From the NCBI GenBank assembly GCA_027574665.1, contig CM050650.1, forward strand, positions 54,295,304 through 54,359,303: a stretch of 64,000 nt of DNA. The letters run 5' to 3'. This document shows positions 32,921-46,904 of the stretch, piece by piece. Below the pieces are notes generated by a model, which was not told where the DNA came from, searched no databases, and saw nothing but the letters and a program-made list of their open reading frames with translations. A program made the position numbers and the translations under genes. How positions within the stretch are numbered: the first letter of the stretch is position 1; each line of letters opens with the position of its first letter. This stretch comes from Rhynochetos jubatus. Taxonomy: Eukaryota > Chordata > Aves > Eurypygiformes > Rhynochetidae.

Positions 32921-35900
32921 AATAGTTAATGTTTTTAGAATGTGTTAGGGTGGAGGGGGTGGGGTTTATGGCAAGAAGTTAAGCATAACTAATGGTGATG
33001 TGCTAAATAAACTTTTTGTTTAAATTTGTATCTGGCCACAGCATTTTACAAACAAACAATTCTTTTGTTTAAAATACGCATTATATTCTTAGAAAAATGC
33101 TATGTGTAATCAATTTTTGTAGCAGTATGGAAAATGTATAGCTCTTTCCTATTCTGAGCACAGATGAAGGTCAAATTTCTTTGTCTTTAATGATGAGTGG
33201 TTTAAAACTCATTCAGATCCTGGTTGTACTATGAGCAGAATTTAATTTTTCCATTATTTAAAAGTCAGTGTTTCAGAATGGACGTAAAACTTGTGCTCCC
33301 TTTAGTGTTTAGAAAAACACTGACTTAGGAACACACAGGGATAGCATAAAGGCATACGTTTCTGTAGGGTGCATATACGAGACTTTTAAAAATAAAGATT
33401 AAAAAAAAAAACCCAAACAACTAAAACTTTGCACCTATTAGTCATGATATTGTTAGGCTTGCTAGAACTTACCAAAACCAGAACAAAGCCACTCTATATG
33501 CTCACTGCTTTGAGGGTTTTCTGAAGTTAGTATTTGAGTGTTTATCTCCCTAAAGCGTGTTCCAGAATTAATCAAATCTGGTGCTGTGTGCATGCTGGCT
33601 GGTTGGTCTGCTGGCGTTGCCAGTGGAGAAGGCAGAGTTCCACCTGCTTTTCCCCTCATACAAGACATGAATTCAAGTTTCTCTTTTTCTGCAAAGCTGC
33701 CAGCTTTCATGAAAGTTGTAGGAGCCTTTTTTTTTATCTTAGAGACTTTTACACCTTCTTGAAAATGGTCAGAAGATGCAAATGTCTATGAAAAGAACAA
33801 ACAGAACATGTAGATACAGTTTCTTTAGGAAACCTTAGTTAATCAGACATTCCAGAAAATAATTTTTTGTGATGTGGGAGTTCAGGATCAACTGTTCTCA
33901 CGTGGATAAGATGTTGATGCACCTAATCTGCGTGTTTGGTTGGTTTTTTTAAGAAACAGTTGCTGTTGGGTTTTATGTATTTGTGTAGTGTAAAACCATC
34001 CTTAATTCATGCCTTTCTAAAGACACAAATCTTGAGCAATTTTGTTTTCTCTAATCCTGTATCTCCAATAAATTTTGAGCTTATCAGCTGATTTCAGCAA
34101 AGAAATTAGCCAAGGGGCAAGTTGTCAAGTATTTTACATTTTAATAATGTTCAACAAGCTTTGTTAAAATTGATGGCTTCGTTGCATACGATCATCTCTT
34201 TGGGTGAAACTTTAGGCGATGAATTTAGCAGTTACCTGTGTTTAGGCGGCCAGCTGGCCAGCAAGCGAGTTGTCTGAGGGGTAAGAACTAGCTATGGAGT
34301 GCAGCACGCTTTCCTTCAGTCAGTAGTTGGAGGACGTGAGAGGTTAAGTATATTGTGGCTTGTGCTTGGAAGAGAGGGGTAAGATAATAGGCATCTGGGA
34401 TAGAGGTGGAATGTGACTCCTTGGAACACGGGTGGGGGGGTGGGCATGGCTGAGACAGAATGCAAATCTAGGGGAAACAGGGTTTGGTTAGTTCTGCTGT
34501 TCATGGGACAGTGCCTTTAAGAGGCAGGTTAGCAGCAGCTGCCAGATATCTTTTACTGGACAAAAGACAGGTTACAATAAGTTCAGAAGATGAAGACTGC
34601 AAAACCAAAGTGAGACGTGCAAGGTGGCTGAGCAGGCTGCTGGGCTGCTAAGATTGTGTTGTAACAGGGGCGTGCTTTTGACTGTGGCCGTAGAAAAACA
34701 CTTAGAGTGTGGTGTGTGTCTGGTAGTTGGTGATACTGTTGCTTCCACGCGTACAGAACCTGTTCTGCTGTGCCTTTACGTGCGTTTGTGTGGGTGTGAT
34801 TCAACACAATTGCCCTAACGCAGAGCCTGGCACAGTGCACGTGGCAGCATGGAGCAAGAATGGGCACGAGTAAGGGAGGAATGACTTAAGCTGTGTCAGA
34901 AATACATGTTATTCTCAAAATACATTATCAAAAGCATTATTATTACATCGTATATCGTTATAGTTTCTTTAGATAATGTGACATAGATGTCTGTCTCATG
35001 CTAATAGTATAATTTAGTTGTGCGTCTGTGGCCTGTTGTGCACAATGGTGTAGGTAATGTATTCCCAGGTCTAATAGATTTATCTGTGAAGGGCAGCCGT
35101 GGTGGTATCAAATTGTTTTAATAAGCCTGAAATTATTTGCTTTTTATTACAGACCAAAGATTTTGAGTTCATTGAATCTTGAAATAAGTGTTAATCTAGT
35201 ATACCACTATTTTGATGATACTCCTAGCAGAAATGGATAAGAAATCACAGGCAGACATGTGAAATACTCTTAGCAGCAAACTTCTAATTTTAGTTGCTGC
35301 AGCATACCTTTATTGTCCAAAAAGATGCTTTGCTGTTACCAGGTATTTTCATAGGTGGCTTGTAGAAAGATCAAGCATAAATATATTTAGAGAGCACAAA
35401 TATATTCTTGGGAAAATTCTTAGAGGCTGTCAAAGCTAGGGCTTTACAATGCGCTTTTTTTTATCTTCCAAAGGAAGTTGCATTGCATGTATGCAAAAAT
35501 CTCATTTGTTGATCCATCTGCTTATCAATATGTCTTAATTTTTCAACAGGATAAACTAACTGGAAAAAAAAAATACAGTAAGTTTCAGTAGCTAACCAGC
35601 CCATGAGACATTAGTACTTGCTTCTGAGGTGTCGGATCAGTGACTATGACTGATACGTGCATCAGATAAATCATCTGTTTTCCTGAAGCTGGGGGATGGA
35701 CTCATTTCTGCTTTATGTTGAAGGTTAGAAATGCAGAAGAGTCTTTCCCCATGTAAGTTTTAAGCGTGATTTTTCCCAGGTGGAAAAAATTACGAACTCT
35801 TCCACCTACAACAGAAATAAAAAAAAAGCACAAACTTAGAAGTTGTACAGTGTGGCATGGAATTGTATCCGTAGCCGATTCATGCTGTGTTTAAACCTTT

Positions 35901-38900
35901 AAGGAAAGTCTCCCCCTCCTGTGTCCCTGCTGTGCTACGTATCTGTTTCTGTAGCACTCTCCTGTCTCTTTACAGCACTCATATTTTTTTTTTTCTGTTT
36001 ATTTTTTCTTGACTCTTTAAAAATCTGTCCCATGTGGAATTTCTCCTCCAACGAACTTTCTACTGACAACCTATCATATTTGTGGGTGAGCTAGAAGAGA
36101 GATCTGTTCATTCGTAGCCTGCCTTCACTCTCCCTTGCCTAGGCAACGTATGATCTATACTTTACGATTGAAACGTTAGTGCTGTGTTGTTTATACTGCT
36201 CTTTGGCATTCTTTTTTATTCTAGTCTTTCTTCTTGGAAGCTTTTCGTCTGTAAGAGACCAGTTCAGCACTTGTCATTTTTTTCTTGTTCTGTTTCCTCT
36301 TCAGAGTATCAGTTGCTAACTTTGCCCCTGCTCCATTTGGGTTTTCCTGAGAGAAAAAGAAAGTGTCATGAGTTTGGTGCTTTGATTTCTTTCAAGTCAT
36401 TCAACTGCCTAAAACTTACACTTTTCATTTGTTGGACAAACGTGTGGTTTTTGAAAGGGAGTGGTAAGTTGTCTTTCTTAGAGAGCATTCTTTAACAGGT
36501 TTAAGCCTGGGAACAGGGAATCTCCAGGGGCTCAGCAGAAGTGCTTAAAAAGGTATTTTAGGTGATACGTACAAAGCAGTATGTTTCACATTGGCATATG
36601 AAGCTGCTTCAGTTAAAAATTTAGAAGTCTTGCTCCCTTTTTTTTGAAATACCGGTCTTTAGTAAATGAGAATAAGATTTTTTTTTTTTTGTATGTGTGT
36701 CTCAAACTGTATTTTAAACTGTCTCGCTGGAATAATTGCCAATGCCATATTATTATATTTTACTTATGCTTTACTATTGGCTAGGGAGCTTGACTTAGAT
36801 TGGCCCTTTTGTGCAAAGCACTATAAATATTTATTAAATAAGTCAGTCACAGAAGGTTTGCAGTCCCATGAATAATAAAGTTTGTTTACCAAAATGCATA
36901 TATTGGATTAGACAAAGACATTTAGCAAAGTATTTGTTATATTTCATTTATTATGCCGGTTAGTTCTTCAGTCATTTTAAACTGTGTCAGTCTTAAAAAA
37001 TTAATGCTGTCTTTAATGTCTATAATTCATCTAGCTGTTTTGACACGTGACTTTTAAGATTCGTCTGAACGATTCATACAAGATTTATGAAGTGAATTGA
37101 GTTAGACCCTCACCAGCTTGTATTCGTTGGTAGTTGCTGAGCGTTAGAGGTAAGCGTATCAAAGCTGGGAATTCTGTTGCGGGGTGTGACAGTGGATCAC
37201 ATCTGTGATGCGTACAGTTGGGACTCCACTCAGAATGAAAACTTTTTTTTGTAGAATGAGTTGGGGCCTAAAGTGCAACACACTTTGGATTCCTCTTCCA
37301 CAGTATCTGGTGAAGGAGAATAAAATAAATTGTAAGCAGCGGGAGAGAACTGTCGTTCGGATTGTACAAATTTCCGGTCTCTACAGGTCTCTAGCAGGTG
37401 ATGCGTTAAGCAGTCGGGTTCAGAGAAAATACCCATTATTTGTTTCTTTCTTTCCTCTGCATGATGTTGAAAACCCCTGTGGTTTCCAGACTGAAAAGAA
37501 AATACCAGATCTCCCAGTAACGCTTTCATACACATACTGTGGAGGAAAAAAAAAAGCGTGCTAATCTGTTACCTTCACTCTTGTGGTGATGGAGGTCTTG
37601 TCAAAGCTGTGCAGGGTACCAGCATGGCTGCATCGGTTTGGATGCGTGAGGGTGTCAGCCTTTCATAGCGCAGCTGTATGCATGCAGATTGGTAGTGTTG
37701 CTGCAGTTACACGTGCAAAATGGTGTTATTTTTCTGGAAGGGCTTCAGCCTTGACTTCAGTGAGTTTTGGTTTATTGGTACAAAATAGCCCTTGGCTGCC
37801 GTGAAAAGAATGCATTAACTCTTTCATCAGTATTTCTGTGTAAATTGAATGCTCTTGGGGTAATAAAGAAAATGGCTTTGAGACAGCAATTTTGAAGCGA
37901 AAAACGGAGGAATGCAAGCATTTGTGAGCATCAGGAGCTAGTCTGGTAGTTTGCTGTGACTGAACAGGGAAGATTTCTTTCACTGACACAAGCAGCTTGT
38001 CTCTGGTACTGGTGTTACATGTCTGTGAGCCAGGTCAGTCTGTGTACTGGGGGTTAGAAAGCTAACCAGAAAAAGTTGATTGCGATTTAACTGTCTTGGG
38101 AGATCTCATGGAATGAGATGAACCCCTTGATGCCGAGGAGCTGTTAGATCAGTTCAGTAGTTTCCTGTAACTTCACACTGAAGGGGATATCTTGCACTAC
38201 AGCAGTGACAGTGTATGGATTTGCCATCCTTTCCCTTAGTTCACTGATGTGGTTTATAGTATGAGCTGACAAATGTTTTTTTCTGCAGAACTGAGGTGTG
38301 GCAAAGAAGTAGAAGGAGAGATAAAAGTTTATTAAGCTGGTGATGTCGATGAAGAAAGCCTCTCATGAAACTGTAGACCCAAGAGCAATCAATGATAGAC
38401 AAGCAGGAAGACCAGTTCAAGTATTCATCGCTGCCCACTGTGGCACTGCAGCTGTTTACAGGGTCACCGACTGAATCGCCAGAATGATGCAGATTAAAAG
38501 CTAGCCCTTCAAAAAGTAGGACGGGATCTTGTTGAACTGACTTCACCACAGAACCCACATATGTGGATTCTGCCAGTGTGTGAAATCTTCACCAGTGGCC
38601 TACCTGGGTGAAAGATGGTAACAGTAGCCTTTCTCCTGTTATCTGGAGATAATCAAGGAGTCTTAAATGCTTTCAATGGGCATATTTTAAATGAATGAGC
38701 TTTAACTGATGGTGCCTGTAAGAATCCTAGCAGTCTTCTCTGGCAGTAAGAATGGCTAGGCTTTTCTAAGGTGTTTAGACCTTAAATGTTGTAGTCCAGT
38801 TTTGGAATGGAGTCCCATTAAAACTGGTGAAAACATAGCTAATCTGTAAGAATAACTGCAATGAGGTACATAAACTATGGATGGAGAGAGTAATTTAGAA

Positions 38901-41900
38901 GAGGTGCAGCACCTGTAAAAACTTGAGGAAAGATGGGGTTAAAATGGGATAGCAAAACAGATGTTTTGTACAGATATTCCCATTTCACCTGTGTACTACA
39001 GTGGAGTATTACTTGAGCTTGGCTAGAGTTAGAGCCTTTTGTAACCTTTAATAGCTATGAGAGGAAACTGATGAATATTAAATTATAAGTTGCATTCCAC
39101 CAAACTAATGAATATAAAGCTTCATTTAAAGATAAGCAAATTAAAATTAGTAGGTAGGTGTTCTCTTTCATTAAATTGCAGACTTTGAATGGGCTTTGGA
39201 ACATAACAGAAGTTGCAAGTCTGGCCGGCATGTTCAGATTCTAGGCTGGCAGATACTAAAAACATTTTCAAGCTAAAGCTTAATGTAAATGTCCATCTGT
39301 GTGCAGAATGCTGTAGAGAAAACAAATGATTAAGCCTTATCTAGGTGCTGAAATTTGACATTAATTCATTCTTGTTTCTTGGTTGTGTTTATTATATTGC
39401 TTTTGCTTAATTTTTTCTTTTTTTCTGGTGGATTTTAGTTTCAAGTAAATTCCCTGCAACACAGAGTATCTTAAAGTCCAAGTACCACCTAATGGTGTTA
39501 GCAGAGTTGATGGAGCTACAGGCTTCCTTCCTGTTGAAACTGGCCAAAAGTACAGGCCAAACTGTAGCTTGTGCTTCTTCAGAGCCAATGGCAACTCTCC
39601 GGAATGTTTTTTCCACTCCCCATCCATGAGTGGGGAAATTCTTGCCAATGCAATTGAGATCTTGAGACCTGCGATTTGACTCAACATAATATAGTGAAAA
39701 AATACTTCAGCTAGAAAAATATCCAGAGTTATACTAGCATGGGATCTTGTTAACTAAAAAACAGTTGTCTTCTGGTTTGAAGTTTTTAGGGGTCTTTGAG
39801 CAGAATAGTATTTCAGCTTTGTCTGTGTGGCTTCAAGCTGCTGCCTGTTTGCGATAAGGGCAAGTCATCGCCTTACACTGTCATGTCAGTGAATGCTGCA
39901 GAATGCCTATGGTGACTGCTCAGACTGTCAGAATTCACTGATTTCAAAAGTACTTTCTCATTTGGTGTTTTACTGTTGCAGTACAGCTAATCTAGCTCAC
40001 GTAGCGTTGCTTTGATGTACATGTATTGACTAGGATTTTAAATTGTTTTAGGAGAAGCCTAGCAGTGCAGCTTTGTTTGTCTTCTGAACTGAAGGAGTTT
40101 ATTATCACTGCTTTGTCATCCTTTCTGAACCTGTTGTGAGAATGCAACTCTATGTAATTGGAAGGAATAATACTTACTTTGCTGTTCATTTATAGGGGAA
40201 AATTGTGCTTTTATCACAAAATGAAAGCACAAGAGTTTTTTCGTACCTTTTTTCTTGCCAGCTCCTGTGAAAAGTGCACATCTGCATTTTTAAATTATGC
40301 CTGCCTATAACCCATTTTTGCAGGACAAGCATTAGAAAATTGGAGTGGGTGAAAAATTGAATCCTTCTGAAATACGACGCCAAGTGTGATAGTTAATGAA
40401 TCCTTTGCCACTTCATCTGCATGACATTGTTCATCTTACCTTTCAGAAGTTGGTCCGCTTGTATTAACAGGCGTCTTAGATTCCTTGCATTTGCAACAAA
40501 GATATTAGTGCATCTAAACTGTGAAGAGCTAACCGGACTAGCGGTTAGTCTCCTCCATGTTGTTATTTAATATTTGTTTTTATAAAATGGTGTCTCAGTG
40601 CTCTCTTTAGTTTCCTGAAAATACCTGTTATCTGGGTGTATCTGATTAGAAGATAAACACAGAGGCTTAATGATTCTTCTTACATGGATGTACGTTTTTT
40701 AAAGGTTTGTTAGATTTCATGGTTTAATAATACATGTATGTTTGTTTGAGACAGAACACTTTCTGGTTTTGCTGCTAGATGATAGTGTAATCTTGATTTC
40801 TAGCTTTTTAAACAATGGTTTATTTCTACACTTCCCATCTGCATCCCCATACGTAGTTTGCAAGAAGGGGCCTGGGAATAGGGATACGACAGGGACAGAA
40901 TCAAAGTTACAAATGTTCTGGATATTTTTATGGGGATTTTAGTCTTCTGTAAATCTTGCTGCTGTTGTGGGAGTCTCTCCGCTTCCCAGGAGACGTGACA
41001 AAGTGGAGGACCTTACAAGGTTAAAGCCTCGTTATCTGCCTACGCTTGGAGACGTCTTTTGTATTGTTTCTCAACTTCCTTCTACTACTTTCCTCATCTG
41101 CCTTTTTCAGAGGAGGTGTTTTAAATTTTTCCCTTTTGAGGATCTAGTTGTCTTGTTAGTTTGTATCTGATGTCAGGACCTTTGTAAGGAGATACCGTTT
41201 AAGGTGGAAAAGGTAGAACATGGGTAAAGTTATAAAAGGATTAGTGGCTGTCTTTTAAAGGTTATAACAGCAGGAAACAATATGTATTGAGAAGCCTTGA
41301 ATACTGGAGGCATTTCTGCTCTTCCCAGCTTTCTTCTCCCCCTCCCTTGCTAATCTCCTCTCCCTGAATCCTGTGTGGGGTGAAGTGCAGAAAAAGGGGT
41401 AGGTGGTGTTAGTCCCTTACTTAGCAGGAAGTGCAGGGATCACATCTTTCTTTCCTTTTCAGAAGGTTGGAGAACAAGTAGCATTTTTCTCTTCTTTGAA
41501 GAAAGTTCATAGTGAAATATGGGAAACTCAGGAGGGAATAGCAAATTGTAAAATGATGTATTATCAGTTTCTTGGTAGGAAATATGTATTTTATTCTAGA
41601 AAAAGATGTGTGGAAAAATCATTGGGAGCTAGAGGAACAGCTGTTCAGACATGTCTGTTACTTTTCCCTCCTTCTGCGTAAAATATGCTCCTTGAAGAAA
41701 AGCATCAGGAAAAGTAAGTTGTATTGGCACCACCATGAGTATTTCTATTTGACTCTTGCCTATCGGTCTCTGTTCCCTCATGTTGGGGTAGGGTTTTTTC
41801 CCAGGTTAATGGATTTTTGTTCATTTTTCCCTACCACTCTGAAGTTGGCAGAGAATAAGTGGAAACTAGAGGCTTCCTCCCAAATGTTGCAACGGTGGTC

Positions 41901-44900
41901 TCGGTTTTGTCCTTCCATATGTTAGTTTGTTTTCTCTTTCATCTCTGTTGGTTCCCAACAACTAGTTTCCATGACCACGCTTTCCCCTTTCTTTCCCCCT
42001 TTCCCCTGGCAGCTGGTCTGTCAAAGCAGTCCTGTTACCCTGGGACCTTCTGCCAGCATAGTTCCACAGGTGAAGGTAACTGCACTTTGTTTCTAAGTTA
42101 AGCTCTGTTAGCCTAAAACTATGGCAGCCTAGCTGTAGGCCTCTTCAAGTACCAGCACCATTTGTATCCAAGGGCCTCAGTTCCCCTTCTAGAGAAGAGG
42201 ATAAGCAGAAAAGGGGACTTCTGTGTCCGCTCTCTTCTGTATGGTACTGTCTTAAATAGCTGATGGTCTTTCTTCCCTACCTCTTGGTGGTAGCTTCCCG
42301 CTTGGTGGTGTCCTGCTGAGCTTTGGGACACTTCTCCACCTGCTCTCACTTCAGGTGCTCTTTTAACAGTTGTTTCCAATTAGCTGCTAACTAAGGAAGT
42401 GGTTTCCTGTTATTAACCCTTCTGGTTGCTTCTGTGGAACTTGTATGTCTCTTCCTTCCTCTTACCCTACAGGCCCACATTGTTGTTTGTTTGTAACAGC
42501 TGCCAGAGACAGCCTTGTGTGGTTGGGCTAGATGTTTAACTTCCTAAATGTTTATTCTAGTGCTACTGTAATGTAAAATCAGAAAAGTCTCTCAGTGTTG
42601 AGTGCAACCCTGGGGTTTCCCCCCTCCTCCAACATTTTCCAGGAAGAATTAAGGGTGGGATTTGTAAATCAGTCTAAGTTGGCGCTGCTTCTTTCCCCAT
42701 GTTCACACTGGCATTCATCTGACTCAAAGCTAATCTAGCAGAAAATTAACACACTTTTTTTTTTTCCTTTCCCAACTGGTTTTGCTCCATGAACTGGCTT
42801 GCTTGCAGGAGCAGATGAGTGCCAACATTAGCTTAGATCACAGGAGGGAGAGGGGGAATGCATGCCTGGGAGCGGGAGGAATGACAGTGACAGTATTGAA
42901 TTGTTTTGGATCTGCATTTTAAGGAGTGGCTGAAATGCCCAGCCTTACTGTCATTGAAGCATTATGAGTAAACGATACATTAGTAAACAAGGCAAGTCCC
43001 TGACTAAGCTGACAAAGGAATTGATTTTTTTGCCAGTCTAGCTTTCAGTAGGTATTTACCCAAATGCTGAATTTACCAGTGACACCTCTCCTGTCAATCA
43101 AAGAAATTGTTTCCGTTTTGTAAAGAGGGGAAGAGTGGAAAAGAAAACACTTGTCCGTTCCAGAAGTAAAAGTGTGCGTGTGACACAATCCTTTGTGCTC
43201 CTTGATCAGGAGAGAGTAACATGAGGGTTGCTGGGAAATTAAATCTCAAAGTTCATGAAATAAACTGAGATGGTTCTCAAAGTGAGTCACCCAGGGTAAA
43301 TGAGAAGGGAGTAAAGTTAGCCTGTAGCTGCTCGGTTTGTGATTAGGGAATGGGAGTGAAGTTGGAGCTCATGGTACTTAGCTGGTTAGTTATCTGACTG
43401 CATGCCTGCTGGTCCAGCGGCTTCAGACCTTTCATTCCTGTGAGTAATAGGACGTGGGACTTTCTCATCGATACCTAAGTGCCTGGTAGTGGTCACACAT
43501 CGAACTCTTTTTACTGATGGGTAGTGACAGGTAGCACTGTCATATTTATTACAAAAGGCAGAAGTGTTTTGAAAATGGTCAGTGTACTTGTGGATTTTTT
43601 TTCCTTTGCTCGTTAGCCTCCTTCCACCTACCCACCTCTTGGCTATGAAATGGGAGTTAACCACAGGAGACTTAACCATTTTGGGGGCTGCAGGTCAGGG
43701 TGGCACTGTTTGTACCTAGGCAGAGCAAGAGAGTTGGGTTTGATACTGCCTTGTGGGATGTCCTGCTATGCCAGTTCCAAATGTAATTGGAAAAACTTTC
43801 TAAGTGTGGCAAAATGAAAAAATGGGAGTTTAATTTTGATTATAAGCCTAGCAAGGAATGTTCAAGCATTTTTTGGTAGTCATTTTTTCAGGAAATTATG
43901 TGTAAAATGAAGTACAGCAGCGCACAAAACTGAAGATGTGTTCCCTTTGATCTTTGGATGTATCTTTTAATCATATGTTTGGTTACTGCACTATATGTTT
44001 AAGCCTGCTGTTCTCAAAAGATGATCTCTTGAATAAACTCTTGCATGGAAATAATTCCTGAATTCTTAAAATAATCAAAAATGTTTGCCCCCATTACAAG
44101 AAATCCACTTTTACTTCATTGAAATAAGAAAAACCTATGGCTGATTGCTTTAGCCAGTCATTTTCTACCTCAACAGAACTTTTCATTTCAGAAAGAAATC
44201 ATTTTCTCTGACTTCTGCTTTTCAGTTTGATAGAGACTTAGACCGTGACATGTATAATAATTTGGTGTGGTATACTTTAATTGGCATGTGGAACATTTTA
44301 ATATACTGACAGTGTTTATTTTCTGGATTGAAGTGGTATGAGTGTTTCAAAGTGGTATTGTCTGTAATGAAACATTTTAATTGAAGCTCCTCTTGAGCAG
44401 AAAGAAATATACTGTATGTGAAAGGTGTAAACAGAAAGATGGAGACTACTTTATTTGAAAAGGTGGAGAGCCTAGTTTCGTGCCCAGATACTCTGAATAA
44501 AATATTTTTCCACTAAGCTTAAATAATTAATGTATTTTATGATCAGCTTCAGATCTCATGACAGTTTGTTTTAAGGTTCTTTCCTCACTTTTTAGATGGG
44601 GGAAAGGATTTGGGTTTGGGTTTTGGTTTTTGTCACCAGTTATGGATACTGGTAAGGGAGAGGTTTTTAATTTCTTCCCTCTTTCTTCAACAGTTAGGGA
44701 TAGTGACGTTCTAAGTATCTTTGCTGTGTTAAGGGTCCATGATTATAGTATGCAGGTATTTGCAATGTAAATACTTAAACGTCTTTAACATGATTAAATT
44801 ATTTGGTTATTCTATATGTGGTGTTTATTTTTACCTTTAGCAGGATGCATGGAGAACAGACATTTGCTGTTACCAGTATTTGAACAAACGGCGAGTCAGG

Positions 44901-46879
44901 GGCATCAGACTGTACGACTTGGAGGGGCAGTCTATGTTCTGAGAATTTTACACCTCTTTTCTCAGTTAAGATCATGTTTATTTACTTTTTTCCTTGACAA
45001 AAAAGGGACTTTTTTTTTTTCTGTTATTGTCCCAACATGTTAAACCCATCATCCAGTTTTGTGTAGGTAGCTGCTGAGGCAATCAATTTTCTTTCTGAAG
45101 CTCAGTCACCTCTTTCCTGGACTGAGAGAATGAAATTTAAAATGTTGAAGATGGGGGAATTAGAGGGCGAGAAACTGAGCGAGTCTTAAAATCATGCATG
45201 TTTTGAAGTAGATAAGAGTTTTAGCAGAGTAGCCAGTAAAATTATCTTTCAAGAGCAGATGCAGTTTCCAAGAACTGGATCAGCAAGTTGTAGACACATG
45301 GATTTCTACACTGGGGACTTTGTAGTTGTAAGCAGTACTTGGTAGGATTTACATCAATAACATGTAAGTTAAAGGAATACTGTGGAGTGTGGTCAGACTG
45401 TAGTAGGTGTCTGCCCCCACAAGTCTGAAGTTAAAACTCTGCTCTCTAAGGGTTTTTTTTTTTTTTCTCATTAGTGGTTGTTTCTCAGGACCTTTGCCCC
45501 TGTTCTTCATTTTACTGAGTGTCCTAAAAGGAGATCTGTACTGTGCTCTTTCTATACCTGTTTTCAGCCTTTTCCTCCAGCCTATAGACACACCTGTTTC
45601 AAACTACAGCTGAGGCTGCTTTTGTCTTGCTGATTGTAGAAAGTGGAAGTTCTGTTGTGATGGGAAAGTACCATTTTTTGTTGTGGTTGCTCTTTGACAG
45701 ATGGAAGTGGAGAAAAAGGGCTGTAGGATAATTGAAGTGTTGGTTTCTGAATATATTTTCTTGTTTACTGGTAGGATGTGTATGAAGAGATGAAATGAAC
45801 AAGTAGCAAAAGAAACACTGACAACTCTAGGTTTGGGTTTTTTAATGAGCCACATGATACATAGTGATCTTTGAGCCCCAGCTCCTGAAGTCAGAATTCA
45901 AATGTTTTTAAAACACAAGTTCTGTCCTTCAAGGCTGCAGAACATAGCCTGCTTGTGTAAAAATTCAAGGTTAAAAATTTGGGGGGAAAATATTTTTAAA
46001 AACTATCAAAACCCAAACAAACCAAACCACAACAAAAACCCAAACCTCTGCAAGAACCCAGGGCTTTCTAGATTAATTTTGGATGCTTTTTTTGCCTTTT
46101 TTTTTTTAATCTTTGAAATTGATGGACTCTAGGAAATCTGGGAATGAAAGAAGAAAAGTGTGGACAGGGCTGCAAGAGTAAGACAAGTTTCTTCCCTTTT
46201 AAGTCCTTCAGTCGTCAGAGTGTGTAGAAAAGCATTATTGCTGAATGCGAAACCAAAAGTCTGTGCCAAATTTATAACTGCTTAGTCCTAACCTTCTAGA
46301 TTGGTTTTACTCTTTTGCCAACCATGCTGTCAGGCAGAGACTCTGGAGCCTGGTGTCTTTGCATACACCTTAGAATTTTCCAAAACTCATCCTCTTAACA
46401 CTTATTCTGCTCCATTAAAGGGTATAACTGTTGCTTGTTTTGAATGAAACAAAGTGAAAGAGAGAAAAAGAAATTATACTGGTAAGAGACCCTTTCTTCT
46501 TTCTTTCATGCTTGAAGCCTGTGAGGAAAAGCAAAGCTCCCTTTTATGTAGCTGTGATGATCTTTTTTTTGATGACTCTACTTTTAAAACTGAAATTGCA
46601 AACAATTCTGGTCAGCTTAATGCTGATGATGACTATAATTGATGTGAAATTACATTCGTTGTAAAGTTACAATTGTAAAACTATCCAGTGGAAAATTTGG
46701 ATACTGAAGGCTTTTCACAACTGAGTAGTAAAATACAGATCTCAGTAAAAGTGTCATCGTTGCACATCTGCTGCCAAGCTCGGAAGCTACTTTTGTGAAT
46801 TACCAGCTGCCTTTACAGCTCAGTTACTTGGTATGCTCAGTTATTACTTTGTATACAACACTTTAGGCTTGTGTTGGTT
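32921..46879 (+). other. Inferred intron 1 sequence, nothing recognised
   Basis: Unique AT-rich sequence with poly-A and poly-T tracts, a G-rich run near 34,429-34,446 and a long A/C-rich run near 46,009-46,046. Frames reach about 119 codons, but none has splice framing with family resemblance. No interspersed repeat or RNA gene is recognised. Confidence 0.4.
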
Positions 46880-46904
46880 GGGGGGGGGGGTGGGGTGGGG
46901 TGGG
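46880..46904 (+). repeat. G-rich tract, quadruplex-prone
   Basis: Eleven consecutive G followed by TGGGGTGGGGTGGG gives four or more G runs with single-base loops on the plus strand, the classic quadruplex pattern. Transcription from the inferred promoter would carry it as G-rich RNA. Confidence 0.75.
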
